Shown here: positions 24,331 through 35,400 of the stretch, in pieces
Layout: the number at the start of each line of letters is the position of its first letter
Position numbering within the stretch: position 1 is the first letter of the stretch
Origin: Psilocybe azurescens
Taxonomy: Eukaryota > Basidiomycota > Agaricomycetes > Agaricales > Agrocybaceae
Reading direction: 5' to 3'
Assembly (NCBI GenBank): GCA_023853785.1
Contig: JAJIRX010000620.1
Coordinates: forward strand, 46,701-110,700
DNA: 64,000 bases
The notes under the pieces: model-generated
Databases searched by the model: none
What the model was told of the DNA's origin: nothing
What the model saw: the letters and a program-made list of their open reading frames with translations, nothing else
Translations under genes and position numbers: made by a program

Positions 24331-24549
24331 AAGGCTCTTGGTACACGACATGAGGATCGCTCTGAAGGTGGCTCTCAGGTCTCACTTTAAAAGGAGTAGC
24401 TCTTACACGAAGATCAGCTCTCCCAGTGAGATTCCGAGCCATAATCTGGTGATGTCTTCAGGTACTCGAAATGACATATAAGTACTTAAAATAGGTAGCT
24501 CGCGGAAAGTATCTGAGCTCGATAATAAATGTGCAGAAATCACGCCATA
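24331..24549 (-). repeat. Right arm of the 219-bp inverted repeat
   Basis: Inverted partner of 23,515-23,733, about 98-99% identical by eye. The sequences just outside and inside the arms are unrelated, so the arm edges are sharp. This fits two copies of one short mobile repeat (solo terminal repeat or MITE) in opposite orientation, or one foldback element. Confidence 0.9.
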
Positions 24550-25249
24550 CCTTTCCCTGTCCTTCAGAGCTTCTCTTTGTTCCTACCCCCATCACAACTC
24601 CTCACTATCCACTCCGGAAATACGGCCGTTTTAACAGGGCTCTAGCGTACCTAGTACACATGGTCGCGTGTCCACAAGCTGGACGCTATTCTTGATAGAT
24701 TCTAGATACAAGATGGGGCCGGGGAAGAGGTTGTGCGACTTGACGTGCGATGGGTACTGTAATATCTGGCGGATGGGCTGTTGAAGTCAAGGGGTTGCTT
24801 GCCTAAATTGAGGTTGGCGCGCCTACTGGGAGTCACCCATGTTGAGCTGCAACGTGTTCATATAAGCTAATGTGCAGGTGTGGATGGAAGGGTTTGGGCG
24901 CATTCGAACTCAAATTATCTCTTTATGTGATCCTGGAAGCCGAGGGCTCAAGGATGCAGACTGTATCATCCCTCGAGACGTCATACTGGCAAAGCCAACT
25001 CAGCTTCTCGTATTTAAAAAGTTTTTCACGGCACTATATGCTAGAAAGTTACTCTACACATATAATATATATGACTCATGATTTAGGCACACTGTAGGTA
25101 AATTAATCTAATGCGCTTTTTAGTGAAAGTCAGAAACCCAGGGAAAGAATATGACGCCGAAATCCAGATATAGATATAAGGCAAAGTAGGGAAGGAAAGA
25201 AAAATTTTCAACTTCAGATGAATCCACCGGCGATTTTTTGTCGCGGACT
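24550..25249. other. No recognised gene
   Basis: One plus-strand frame (24,872-25,081) reads GSRGLKDADCIIPRDV and later FFTALYARKLLYTYNIYDS. It may be a fragment of a larger protein but lacks context. Nothing else seen. Confidence 0.35.
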
Positions 25250-26478
25250 TCAGATTTGATTATCCTCAAACATGCCATCATCGCTAGACTCCCTCTTCAC
25301 TTCAGCCATCACGGTTGGCGCAGAATCCTCTGTGTGAATCGAGATATTAACTTCTCCGGTGTCATTTTGAGTGCGGCCACTACTTTGTTGAGATACAAAT
25401 TGCAAACCGGATATGTGAGTGATTGTGGTAGCAATTGTGTTGTTGGTATTCATAAGAGCAGTTCTGGCAACCAGAACTGTTGAAGCCATCCCCTAATTTT
25501 AGGTTAGGAAAAGGATCATCGGACAGATAATTGGAGTTACGTACTGCACTAACACTTAGCACTGTATCTATGAAATATTCAGCTTGAACAAAGCTCAAGT
25601 TCGATCCCGACAATGTGAAAGTCGGAACAAATCGGAGGATGGCATCAAGAAGGAGTATGAGTGAGTAAGCTGCTGCTGACTCGACAACCAATACTACAAC
25701 ATGATTGAATAATCTCTTGGAATTTGAGCCATTTGAACGAGAGGCAGAATGTACTCTGTATCCAATCAAAAAGCTTGTAACCACTGTGGTCCCTACTGAC
25801 ACGAATACCAGAGCCATTGAGATGCGGCTATAGGCTTGAGTGATGTTTGCGTTGGTGGTCGACGGGCTAGACTGTAATACGTCCAAGACTGTTGACACAA
25901 TGAAGAGACCTGCAAAAAATGTCATGAATAGGAATGCACACATCAGCAAAATCAGAAATACTACAGAGCGCTCGGGTAGTACTCTATAGCATCCGAGTAG
26001 TTTAGCAAAGGTCCCCATTTAGATAGTCTTTCGTCACTTGTATGTAATTTATTCTGGTTGTTATGGAGTGCTATATACCTCTCGTATAGCATGTGCTACG
26101 AAAGCCCATAGCATTCCATAGCACCATCTAATTATGTTCATAGCACTGCCTAATTATGTCCATAGCATTACATACCATAATCCATAGAATCCCATATCAC
26201 AATCCATAGTATCATCTATTAGAATTCATGGTAATCTGTAGCATCCCTCATCCTACTACATAGCAGTATATAGACAAGGGCAGCATTACAAACCACTTAC
26301 CATCCTCTAATATTATACCTTGATTAGCCAATTGAAAGGCCTGTACAATGTGGGGTTCAAATGAAATGACCAGGTAAAATTTTGTATGCATTAAATTAGT
26401 TCTCACGACAATTACTGTAAAGAGGACTACCACTTCTGAGACAATACGAAGAAGAAATATGATAGATACAGCCCACAC
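25250..26478 (-). pseudogene. Multi-pass membrane protein of an agaricomycete family, C-terminal part
   Basis: The main exon (about 26,018-25,544) encodes several hydrophobic helices (SVVFLILLMCAFLFMTFF, SMALVFVSVGTTVVTSFLIG, VVVLVVESAAAYSLILLLDA) with the family-type motif YRVHSASR between them. After an intron, the last exon (25,489-25,250) adds STVLVARTAL and a polar acidic tail. A possible upstream exon (26,478-26,300) encodes another helix. The remembered family is a roughly seven-helix protein of unknown function common in mushrooms. The N-terminal helices are missing upstream, where the stop of the DUF6532 gene lies three bases away, so I regard this as a 5'-truncated copy. A gene with an unrecognised start is the alternative. 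Confidence 0.55.
26030..26250 (+). repeat. Degenerate CCATAGCA(T/C) tandem repeat
   Basis: About a dozen loose copies of CCATAGCATT / CATAGCACC / CATAGTATC lie in what is probably an intron of the membrane-protein gene. A related motif in the opposite orientation (TGCTATG, GATGCTACAG) is scattered through 52,140-52,340. Confidence 0.6.
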
Positions 26479-26480
26479 AA

Positions 26481-29400
26481 TCAGTCAAGTACGGGTTCAA
26501 AGTTATATGGGTTGACCATATCATCACGAGCCTGAAGTTGCGTGTACTTTACAGTGCCCCCATATTCCGTTGGACTCCAACGGACTTTCACCCAGCCAAT
26601 TCCGATGAATCTGGCTGGACAGTCCGATGGACGTCCAACGGATTCCGTTGGACTTGAAAAAATTCCGGTACCAGTCCAGTCAGAGTCCGGCCAAATTCCG
26701 GTCAAATTCCGGTCAAGTCACTTCAAGACAGAAAACAGGTGGACTGGCCGGACTGTCCAGTCCGTTGGACTTCCAATGGACTTCCAATGGACTTCCAATG
26801 GACTTCCACCGGACTCTCAGCACTTAATTAGACCAGATCCAAGAGTGCTCTGTCCAGTGGAGTCCAGTGGATATCCACTGGATGTCCACTGGACTCCACT
26901 GGACTGTTATTGGTTTAATTGCAGACTTTATTGAAGAAATCCAATTACCATATCCAGAGAGGTTTTCAACTGCTATCTACCATAGTCTACATATACATGT
27001 TATATCTTTATATGCCATTTATTTAGCCTAGTCATCATCATCATTGCCATCTGCTTCCAGCTGATCAGTGACTGTCACTCCTCTTTTTTAGCTTGTCGTT
27101 GGAGAACCTTCCTTGTGTGATAAGAAAGCATGGTATGTATAAACCAGTTATAGTTTTGAGGTGTCATTCTCTTGAGAATGGAGTCAAAACTCCACCAAGC
27201 CATGCATTGAGTTGCTCACAGGCCTATTTCAGTTATACTATCAGTACATAAATAATTACAATGACTAGAAAGAATTTTACCTGAGTATTAAATGCCCGTT
27301 TTTGATATGTGGTCCCATCAGAAGCTGTTGCTGTTATGACTAAATTTGGAGCTGACCCATCTGTGGGAGCTGGATTACACCAAGTTCGACAAAGAATATC
27401 CGTTTTGCGATGATTCTGGTAATGATAACTGTCAACTATAAATCGTGTTGTTTGTGACCATTCATCCCAGTGACCTTGTGCAGCAATATGTTTAAGCACT
27501 GTACATGCTTTGTCAATGCAGATATAGTCAGGGCGTGATTCCTTTGTTGGATAAACTTTGTTTATAAAAGCCAGGATATTTGGATCTGACTCTGATCTTG
27601 CAAATTTTGCCCATGCCTCAACAACACCACATGGGAAACAGATTGTTTCAACACAATAAAAGGTTGCAGGACCAAAATAGTGTTTTATTTTTTAAGTTCT
27701 GCAGGTGGCTGGTCATGTGGCTGATATTCACGCTCATGTTTTGGATTCCACTCTAAATTTTCTTGCTGACGGTTCAACATTCTCTTTGAGCCTGATAACC
27801 CTTCAGCAGAGTGATCAAGCTTGTATTTATTCCAAACATTTTGATGAGCTTCACAAGCCATGGTAGAAGGAATTGAAGTGCCTGTACAATCTCTAACACG
27901 GCATCGATTGCCAAATTCATGTTCATGCACTTGACAAAAGGCACCTCCTCGGTAATTTGCTAAATCAGATGTGCAACCATCATATGCACAATGCTAGATA
28001 ATAATGTTAAATCTTACTATTATGGATCAGAATTTTTAAAAAAATACCTTTGTGCCATTAACCATTCCATCAATTACCCGCATTGTTACATTCTACATCT
28101 GAACTGGAGTTCTGAGCAGCAGGATTATTAGAACCTGATTGCACTACTGTAGATGCTACCACAGGGTCAACACCAAGAACAGCAGAAGAGTCATTAGGGG
28201 TTGAAATTATATCTGATATTGCTCGGTAGGGTTGGGAGCACTCAGCACAGGCATGACCCTTTGCTGGCTGAATGAGACCCTCATGACCCAAAACAGTAAA
28301 GGCTTCTTCTGTCACTTCATCTATTGACGCCACATCTCGGATAATAAAATCTATTCCAGACATCTCAGAAGCTTGCCGGATAGATTCATGTACAAAAGCA
28401 GCCTGAACTTGGCGGCGGGAAAGTGTGACACAGTCAGTGCCATAGGTGTCATTGAAAAAATTGGCCCAACCAGATGTAGATGCATGGAGATGATATATTC
28501 CACTCAATACTGCTGCTGAAAACTTGCGATCTACCCAAAGGTTCTGTCCAACCTTAAGATAAACTGCAGAGTTCAGAAAGAATTGCATAGCTTCTGTATT
28601 ATCTGTTGCAGGTGTACGTTCATGATCTGCATAATAAATAGTCTTGCAGTTACTGCAAAATCCAGAGAGCAACTGGACATTCTGAAATACATCTATGCCT
28701 TTGATTAAAGTCACAGTTGGAATATCCCGAGGTCGGGTATTTTGTGTTAAAGAACACCGATTGCAATCTGATGTTAAACAGACAGATGAGTTTGGGCAAA
28801 TAAGAAGGGCTGGTTGGATAGAATTATGTGATGTACGTTGCAAGGTACCTGTGAATTTCTGTCTTTGATTATATGGATAGAGGCCCAAAACTTGTGAAAA
28901 TTTGCTCAGTTTCACTGACAAAAGTGTAACATCTTGATTCCTGGTGGTTGCAGTCTCAATCAAAGATAATTCAGACTCTGAGAATAGAGTAACTGCATTA
29001 TCAGGCCCAAGTTTTGCAATAATTGCACGGGCCAAACATTTAATCCATGATGTTGCCCTACATCCTGCATCCTGTTTAAAATGCAAAGAGAGTAGCTCTG
29101 TGTTGTTGGTCATAGACAGTAAAACTGTGATAACAGTTGGAAGTGATATTTTCTGACCAAAATTGTCGATGATAAAGTCACTGAAGTCTTTGAAAACCAT
29201 GTCAGGAAAAGGAGCAGACTGGGTGCTTGCCATGACATGTGGAATCAACAGTAACACTAAGAATGCCAGAGATAACTGTGATCTCAATGCAGTACAAGCA
29301 AGCAGATAAATCAGGGTCCCCAAATTGCTGAAAAGACCATCCAGACAAAAACAGAGCAACAGTGGTGATAGAATTTCGATACTACAAGTACAAAAAAACA

Positions 29401-32400
29401 CATGAGATATGAGAGGGTGGTGATACATTTGGGCAAGCTTCCATGGTCAGTATACTTACTACTTGCGCCCAGAATTTCCTGCTTTAGCAGAGGTTGACTT
29501 CTTGACTGCTGCTCCCTTCTTAGATGATGTCATCTGCTTGGATGTGCTGGCTGCTGGCATGCTTGCAGGTTCAGATGCCACTTTCATCACTGCTTTCTTT
29601 GTCTTCTTCAGCAAACCTCCCTTTGCACCCATGTGATCAACTCTGGGAAATGATAAGTCTTGAGGTTGGAACCCCACAATTCCACATCACTGAGGCGGTC
29701 TGGGTCATCCTGAAGCCATTTCTGCATTTCTGGATGCTTGTTTAAGAGCGGAAAGGTCTTGGACCAAGAGTCATGCCAGCTGGATCTGCCAACAAATAGA
29801 GCGCTGAATATCTGTTCCACTAGGCTTTCGTAGTATGACTGGCCAAGTTCCATCCTTCCAAAGTTGGGCAAATCTGGCCTCAGTCTCGAGGAAGCAAAGA
29901 TAGCGGGCATAGTTTTCCTGGAGTGTCCCAGCATTACCAGTACGGTACATCTCAGGAGGGACATCGAGTGCATTGGCCATCTGAATTTGCTCAGTGGTCA
30001 AGGCCATCTTGACTGGGCCATGAGACTGGACCAGAGCAACAGGTGCAACAAACTGACTTGCGTTGGCAACTACAAGCCCTGCATTTGTAGATAACATGCC
30101 AGCAGCTGAGAGGCTAATGACACTGGATGAGGCAGTTGGCAAACTGAAGTTGCTCTGTGGGTAATGTCATTAAAATCAATATTTGGATAAGAAAATAAAG
30201 GTAAACATACCAAAAGAACATGAAGGACTGGCTTGTCATTTTCTATTTGCCAGGTAATTTCTTCGTCTCCATCAGCTGAGGTAATCTCCTCAAATGGGCC
30301 CAAAAGATCCCAGACAATGTTATGAACAAATATAATATATTCTTTGAGAATGTAAGCATAGATTTACCAATTAAGATAAATATGACATACCGGAGTTCTT
30401 GATGGTAGGCAATTTCTTGGCCAGAGCCTCAAAAGAGGCTTAGACATGTGATAGATGGGCATAATCCTTTGAAAATTTGGAGGTGTCTGGGTTGGCACAA
30501 CAAAGGCAGGGTTTTCACTTGAAATGAAGATCATGACCTGGCCTTTCTGAGGCAAAGCGGGCAGCTTGGCCACAGGATCATCACCAAACTCATAGGTATT
30601 CCCTATAGCGTTACCACGTGCAAAACCACCTCAAAGCAAAAGTTTTAATTAAAATAAATTAATATAGTGATAAACATACCAATAATTTTGCTGGCACCTT
30701 GGAGCTGGTCAAGACTGACATGCAGGGCTAAAATTGACAGATAAATAAGGAAATCAATTTTGACTTATATCAGTTTACTCACCCTCAGGTTCTGTCTCCT
30801 CAATTGTATTTGCCATTGCAGCAGTTGAAATCCGAGCAGCAGGAAGAGCATCAACTCCATGCATTTCCACATCACTGGAAACTTGTCCATCCTTGCTCTC
30901 AATCTCGCTTTCACCTGAATCTTTGCCCTTAACCTCAACCTCATGCTCATGCTCAACCTCGTCCTTACTCTCACTCTCACCCTCACCCTCACCCTCACCC
31001 TTGCCCTCAGCCACAGCCTGCTCCAAACCTTCTCCATCCTTGCTGCTATCCTCTCCACTACCACTTTCAGCCTGAGCTTCACCCTGGATCTGACCATCAT
31101 CTCCGCTGTCACTTCCACTCTCAGTCTCATTCTCACCATCACTGATAGCTCTGGCTTTGCCCTTGCTCTTGTCTTTCTCATTCACCTTATCTGGCTCCTC
31201 CTCTGCATCCTCACTCTCCACCTCTTCTTCCTGAACTTCAGAGACACGCTGACGAGTGAAAGGCTTTTGGACAGTAGTGTCCTCAGTCCTGAATGACATG
31301 GGAATAAACTGATAAATAATTAAAAATGATATCACAATGAAAAATTCCTACAGAGTGAGATTGGCAGCTACAGAAGATGCTAGAATTGCCTCTTTAACAG
31401 GCTTAGGAGGTGGAGCCTTTGCAACCCGCTATCCTTAAGAACACTCTCCGTCCTAGATGAAATTGATAAGTAACTAAAAATAATAAAATAGGAAATATTC
31501 TTACAGAGTAAGATGTCCTGTTGCTTTTTCAGCTGCAGCCTTGGCAGGTTTGCCACTAGATTTCCTAATAATAAGAATATATTTGAGTATACAGCTATAT
31601 TAATTTAGAAAACAAAAGAAGTAGAAAAATGCATGGATTAGGCCATACTGGCAGACCTCTACAGGTCATGACGTATAGAGACACCCATAGACATGAGATC
31701 ATAATCCATGCATTTACCAGTTGAAAAATACATACACATTCCCCTTTTTTGCTGCACGTTTCCTGTCAACAAATTTATTTTAGCAGCAAATTCAGGAATA
31801 TTTTATTTTTCTTACTTGTTTTGCTTGACTGGCTTGCCCTTGATACCAACAGATTCACCTTCACCAATCACACCATCAGTCTCCTCTTCTTCATCCCCAA
31901 CAGCAACCTTCTTGGCAGGTGGTGCAGCAGAGGCATCAACAGCAGATGCAGCCCTGGCCCGCTTTCTGGTGCTTCTACGAGTCTTGGGAGGGGAGTTAGG
32001 GACAGTAGCAGTGTTCTTGGAAGCTTTGGGAGGCATAGTAAGGAGGCTAGGTCACTAGGATGAGCTTAGATGGTGGTGGATGAAGGAAGAGATAACAGAT
32101 CATGCAACTTGTCAAGTTGGGCAGACATTACATAAGCCCTTTCTCACCGGAAACTGCTGTTCTCAAAAATATTCTAAGTCCAACCTGACGAAAATTTCTG
32201 TTTTATGCTAAACCAGACATTCTGAGAGCTTGAAAATAGTAGATAACAAAGCTAACTACAACATGTATGTATAGGAAAATAACTACACTACGAAATTGGA
32301 CAGGGTGGGTGTGAAACAGAGGGCAATGGCACTACAAAAGGGGATGGGGTGGGTGTGGTATGCAAAGCGGAAGGCAACAGCACTACATAAGGGGACAGGG

Positions 32401-35400
32401 TGGATGTAGTATATAAAACAGAAGGCAATGGCACTACATAAGGGGACAGGGTGGGTGTAGTATGCAAAACAGAAAGCAATGGCACTATGAAATGGGACAG
32501 GATGGGTGGGACATGCAAAACTGAGGGCAATGGCACTGTCAAAGGGCATGGGGTGGCTGCCGCATGTGAAATGGGGGCAGGTGACGATCCGAAGGGGATG
32601 GGATGGGTACTGTATGCTAAACGGAGGGTGACGGCCGTCCAAGAGGGCACGGTGCGCTGTCGCATGCGAAAACGGCGGGGGATGACGATCCAAAGGGGGC
32701 AGGGACGGGTGCCGTATGCTAAACGGAGGGCACGGGATGCTGTCGCATGCGAAACGGGAGGGGGGTGACGATCCGATGGGGAAGGGACGGGTATCGCATG
32801 CTAAACGGAGGGCGACGGCCATCCGAGAGGGCACGGTACGCTGTCGCATGCAAAATGGCGGGGGATGACGATCCAAAGGGGGCAGGGACGGGCACCATAT
32901 GCGAAACGGAGGGCGGCCGTCCGAGAGGGCACAGTGCGCTGTCGCATGCAAAACGGCGGGGGATGATGATCCGAAGGGGGCAGGGATGGGTACCGTATGC
33001 GAAACGGAGGGTGACGGCCGTCCGAGAGGGCACGTGCGCTGTCGCATGCGAAAACGGCGGGGGGATGACAATCCGAAGGGGGCAGGGACGGGTACCGTAT
33101 GCTAAACGGAGGGCGGCCGTCCGAGAGAGCACGGTGAGCTGTCGCATGAGAAACAGGGGGGATGGCACTGTGAAACGAGGGTCAGTGAATGCAGAACGTA
33201 AAGAGGAGAGGGGGCTCACGGGCAGCGCTGGCTCGACTCAGCAAGGTATGGGATCCCAAAAGCATGCGCGCTGGGCGCTGTTGGTGAATCGGCAGGCGAC
33301 GGGCATTCGAACGCTGCGTGGGCGCTGGGCGCCGCTCACGTATTGGCGAGTGTTGCGAGCCCCACGCAGGTCCGCTGGGGGGGAAACCTACTGGGTAATC
33401 CGTTAGCGGCCGACTCGTTCTGACAGGGGGGCGGATGACTTACCGGTGGGGCCCACCACACTCGTTCCTCGCCGTGAACAGCCGCCCTACGCAATGAGGG
33501 GGGGGGAGGGGAAAGGTGGGTGGTGGTGGGGGAAAAGATGAAGGGTGGGAAGAAATTAATCCGTGCCACAGGTTCACAAACATTTGAGTCATGTGACTTT
33601 GAATGTGTCACATCGGACTGCTCACCCTGCGGACTGAACAAAATACAGAATTCTGTTGATAAGGACCATATACACTCAGAAAAATATATCAGTCTATTGA
33701 CTCTATACTCTCTACTGTGTTCTATGTGTGATAACTCTTTCATTGATCTAAGTTTTATTTTTCTATTAATATTTTCTTTTTATTAATACTAATATGAACA
33801 ACCCTCTGCTTGCTGTCCGTTGGAATTCCGTTGGACTTCCGTTGGACTTCCATTGGACTTCCATTGGACTTCCATTGGACTTCCGTTGGACTTCCATTGG
33901 ACTTCTGTTGGTCTTGTCTGTTGGAATTCCAATGGTCATGTCCGGTGGGATTCCGATGGACTTCCGTTGGTCCTGTCTGGTCATTTCCGTTGGACTTTGA
34001 CTGCTGGTTTGGCATTATTCCAGTGGACAGTCCACCCGGACAGTCCGTTGGACTTGTAGTCCGGTCGGACATTCACCGGAATCTCACCGGAATCTCACCG
34101 GAAAATTTCAGCTGTCCTAGACCAGAAAAATTGTCATTCTGAATATAGAAAGTCCGACGGAGTCCGACCGGAGTCCGACCAAAAAATGGGGGCCGTGTAA
34201 AGACCTCAAGTTGCCTCCTATTACTCATACATTTTGAGGTGAGTTCAGAGGAAATAGTGTATTGATTACTTACATCCCCATTGCTGCCCAACGACGATGA
34301 TTGTCCTCAAGAACACATTTATGGTATTCATATGTTCTGACCTTGTCTATCAGCGCTAGCATGGCAGAGTGTATCTGGCCATATGCTTTTTCGCTGAAGT
34401 CGTTTTTGTCATGGGTTCCAGATCGCCATTCATCGAGGCAGCTGCGAATCTGATAGAGTGGTTAGCACTTGTCATGCCATGGTAAACAGATTAAAATGTA
34501 ACATACACACGTCATGACCAGGGCAATAGCACCATCCGGTACCATATCCTTAAACTGGTCAGGGAACGACTTTGCTATACCGTTGTCTCGATTGTAGTAG
34601 AATTGAAGGATGAGGTTTTGAATACATGGGTGCGAGATGTTCAGCGCGTTTACCCTTCACAGATGAAAACTTAGTAACATCGATTAAGTGGATGAGGAGA
34701 TTTACTTACCTCAGTGTTTGGTGGACCAACCAGGAACAGACAGTTTGGTTGTAAAACCGCATGGACCTGACGAGAAATTACCACCTCCAAGTGTTTTTGC
34801 TGGGGGATGGTGGGTCCAGCATAGGTGAGGACATCTACATAGTGTAGCATGACGAGTTGACGGCAAAGTTGTTTCATTGCACACCGGTAGCTGGCAGCCT
34901 CCTTGTATACCTAGACAACATATCAATAAAGATAGAAACAAGAAAATGAAATCAATCTTACAACTATAGACATGGGCCTGGTAATCGTGTACCCTGAAAG
35001 AATCAAGCACATTAGTAGAAAGAATGATCGAATATAATTATAGACCTTACTGTCACTGAGCTCTATACCCTTTTCTTCGTGAGCTGCTAAGGATTGCATT
35101 AAACATGCTCTAGCATCCGAAATATCGAATGAGCGCTGGTAGGAAAGGCCTTTTCTACAGCGATGTAAAACCGGAATCGTTCTTTAGCATCCTGGATGAC
35201 AGTTTGCCAGGTTTTCGGGTAATATCGAAGGCAAGTGTTGTTGGTATGAGCTAATTGTCCTACTACTTGTCCCTGTTCCTGATTGTTACCCTCCCGTTCA
35301 TTTGATTGGGCCTCAGAGTCCACAGTATCCTCTTCTTCACCACGTTGACTCAAGGCCTGCTGATTTGAAGCAGCAGCAGCAAGCCTTGTAGGAGAAGGTG

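Larger units (their letters stand above)
26542..34207 (-). mobile_element. KDZ-type DNA transposon (7,666 bp) with transposase and accessory gene
   Basis: The ends GTGTACTTTACAGTGCCCCC (26,542) and, inverted, GAGGTCTTTACACGGCCCCC (34,207) are imperfect terminal inverted repeats. They are flanked by a perfect 7-bp duplication, AAGTTGC. Reading on the minus strand from 34,207: a GTCC/GGAC array, GC-rich DNA with a minisatellite, an accessory gene (32,036-29,459), the transposase (29,233-27,075), and a second GTCC/GGAC array. Both genes face the same way. KDZ (Kyakuja-Dileera-Zisupton) elements are known from fungi and often carry cargo genes. Perfect target duplications and well-matched ends suggest a fairly young insertion, although the transposase as read has frame breaks. 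Confidence 0.92.

Noticed and set aside
30893..31296. Plus-strand Leu/Thr/Ser-rich frames
   Set aside because: Reverse shadow of the acidic Glu/Ser exon of the accessory gene.
29459..32036. TET/JBP dioxygenase cargo, known to travel with some KDZ elements
   Set aside because: No HxD...H iron-binding pattern or 2-oxoglutarate-binding Arg context could be found in the accessory gene.
33300..33330. T-arm-like GTTCGAAT suggesting a tRNA gene
   Set aside because: No A box, acceptor stem or terminator nearby.
32283..33406. Open frames of 262, 219 and 166 codons in the large KDZ element
   Set aside because: They follow the minisatellite period on both strands and have no homologous domain.
33794..34142. 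Frames with repeated GLPLDFHWTS-type peptides (also at 6.2, 8.5 and 26.6 kb)
   Set aside because: Translations of the GTCC/GGAC subterminal arrays; present in all frames and both strands.
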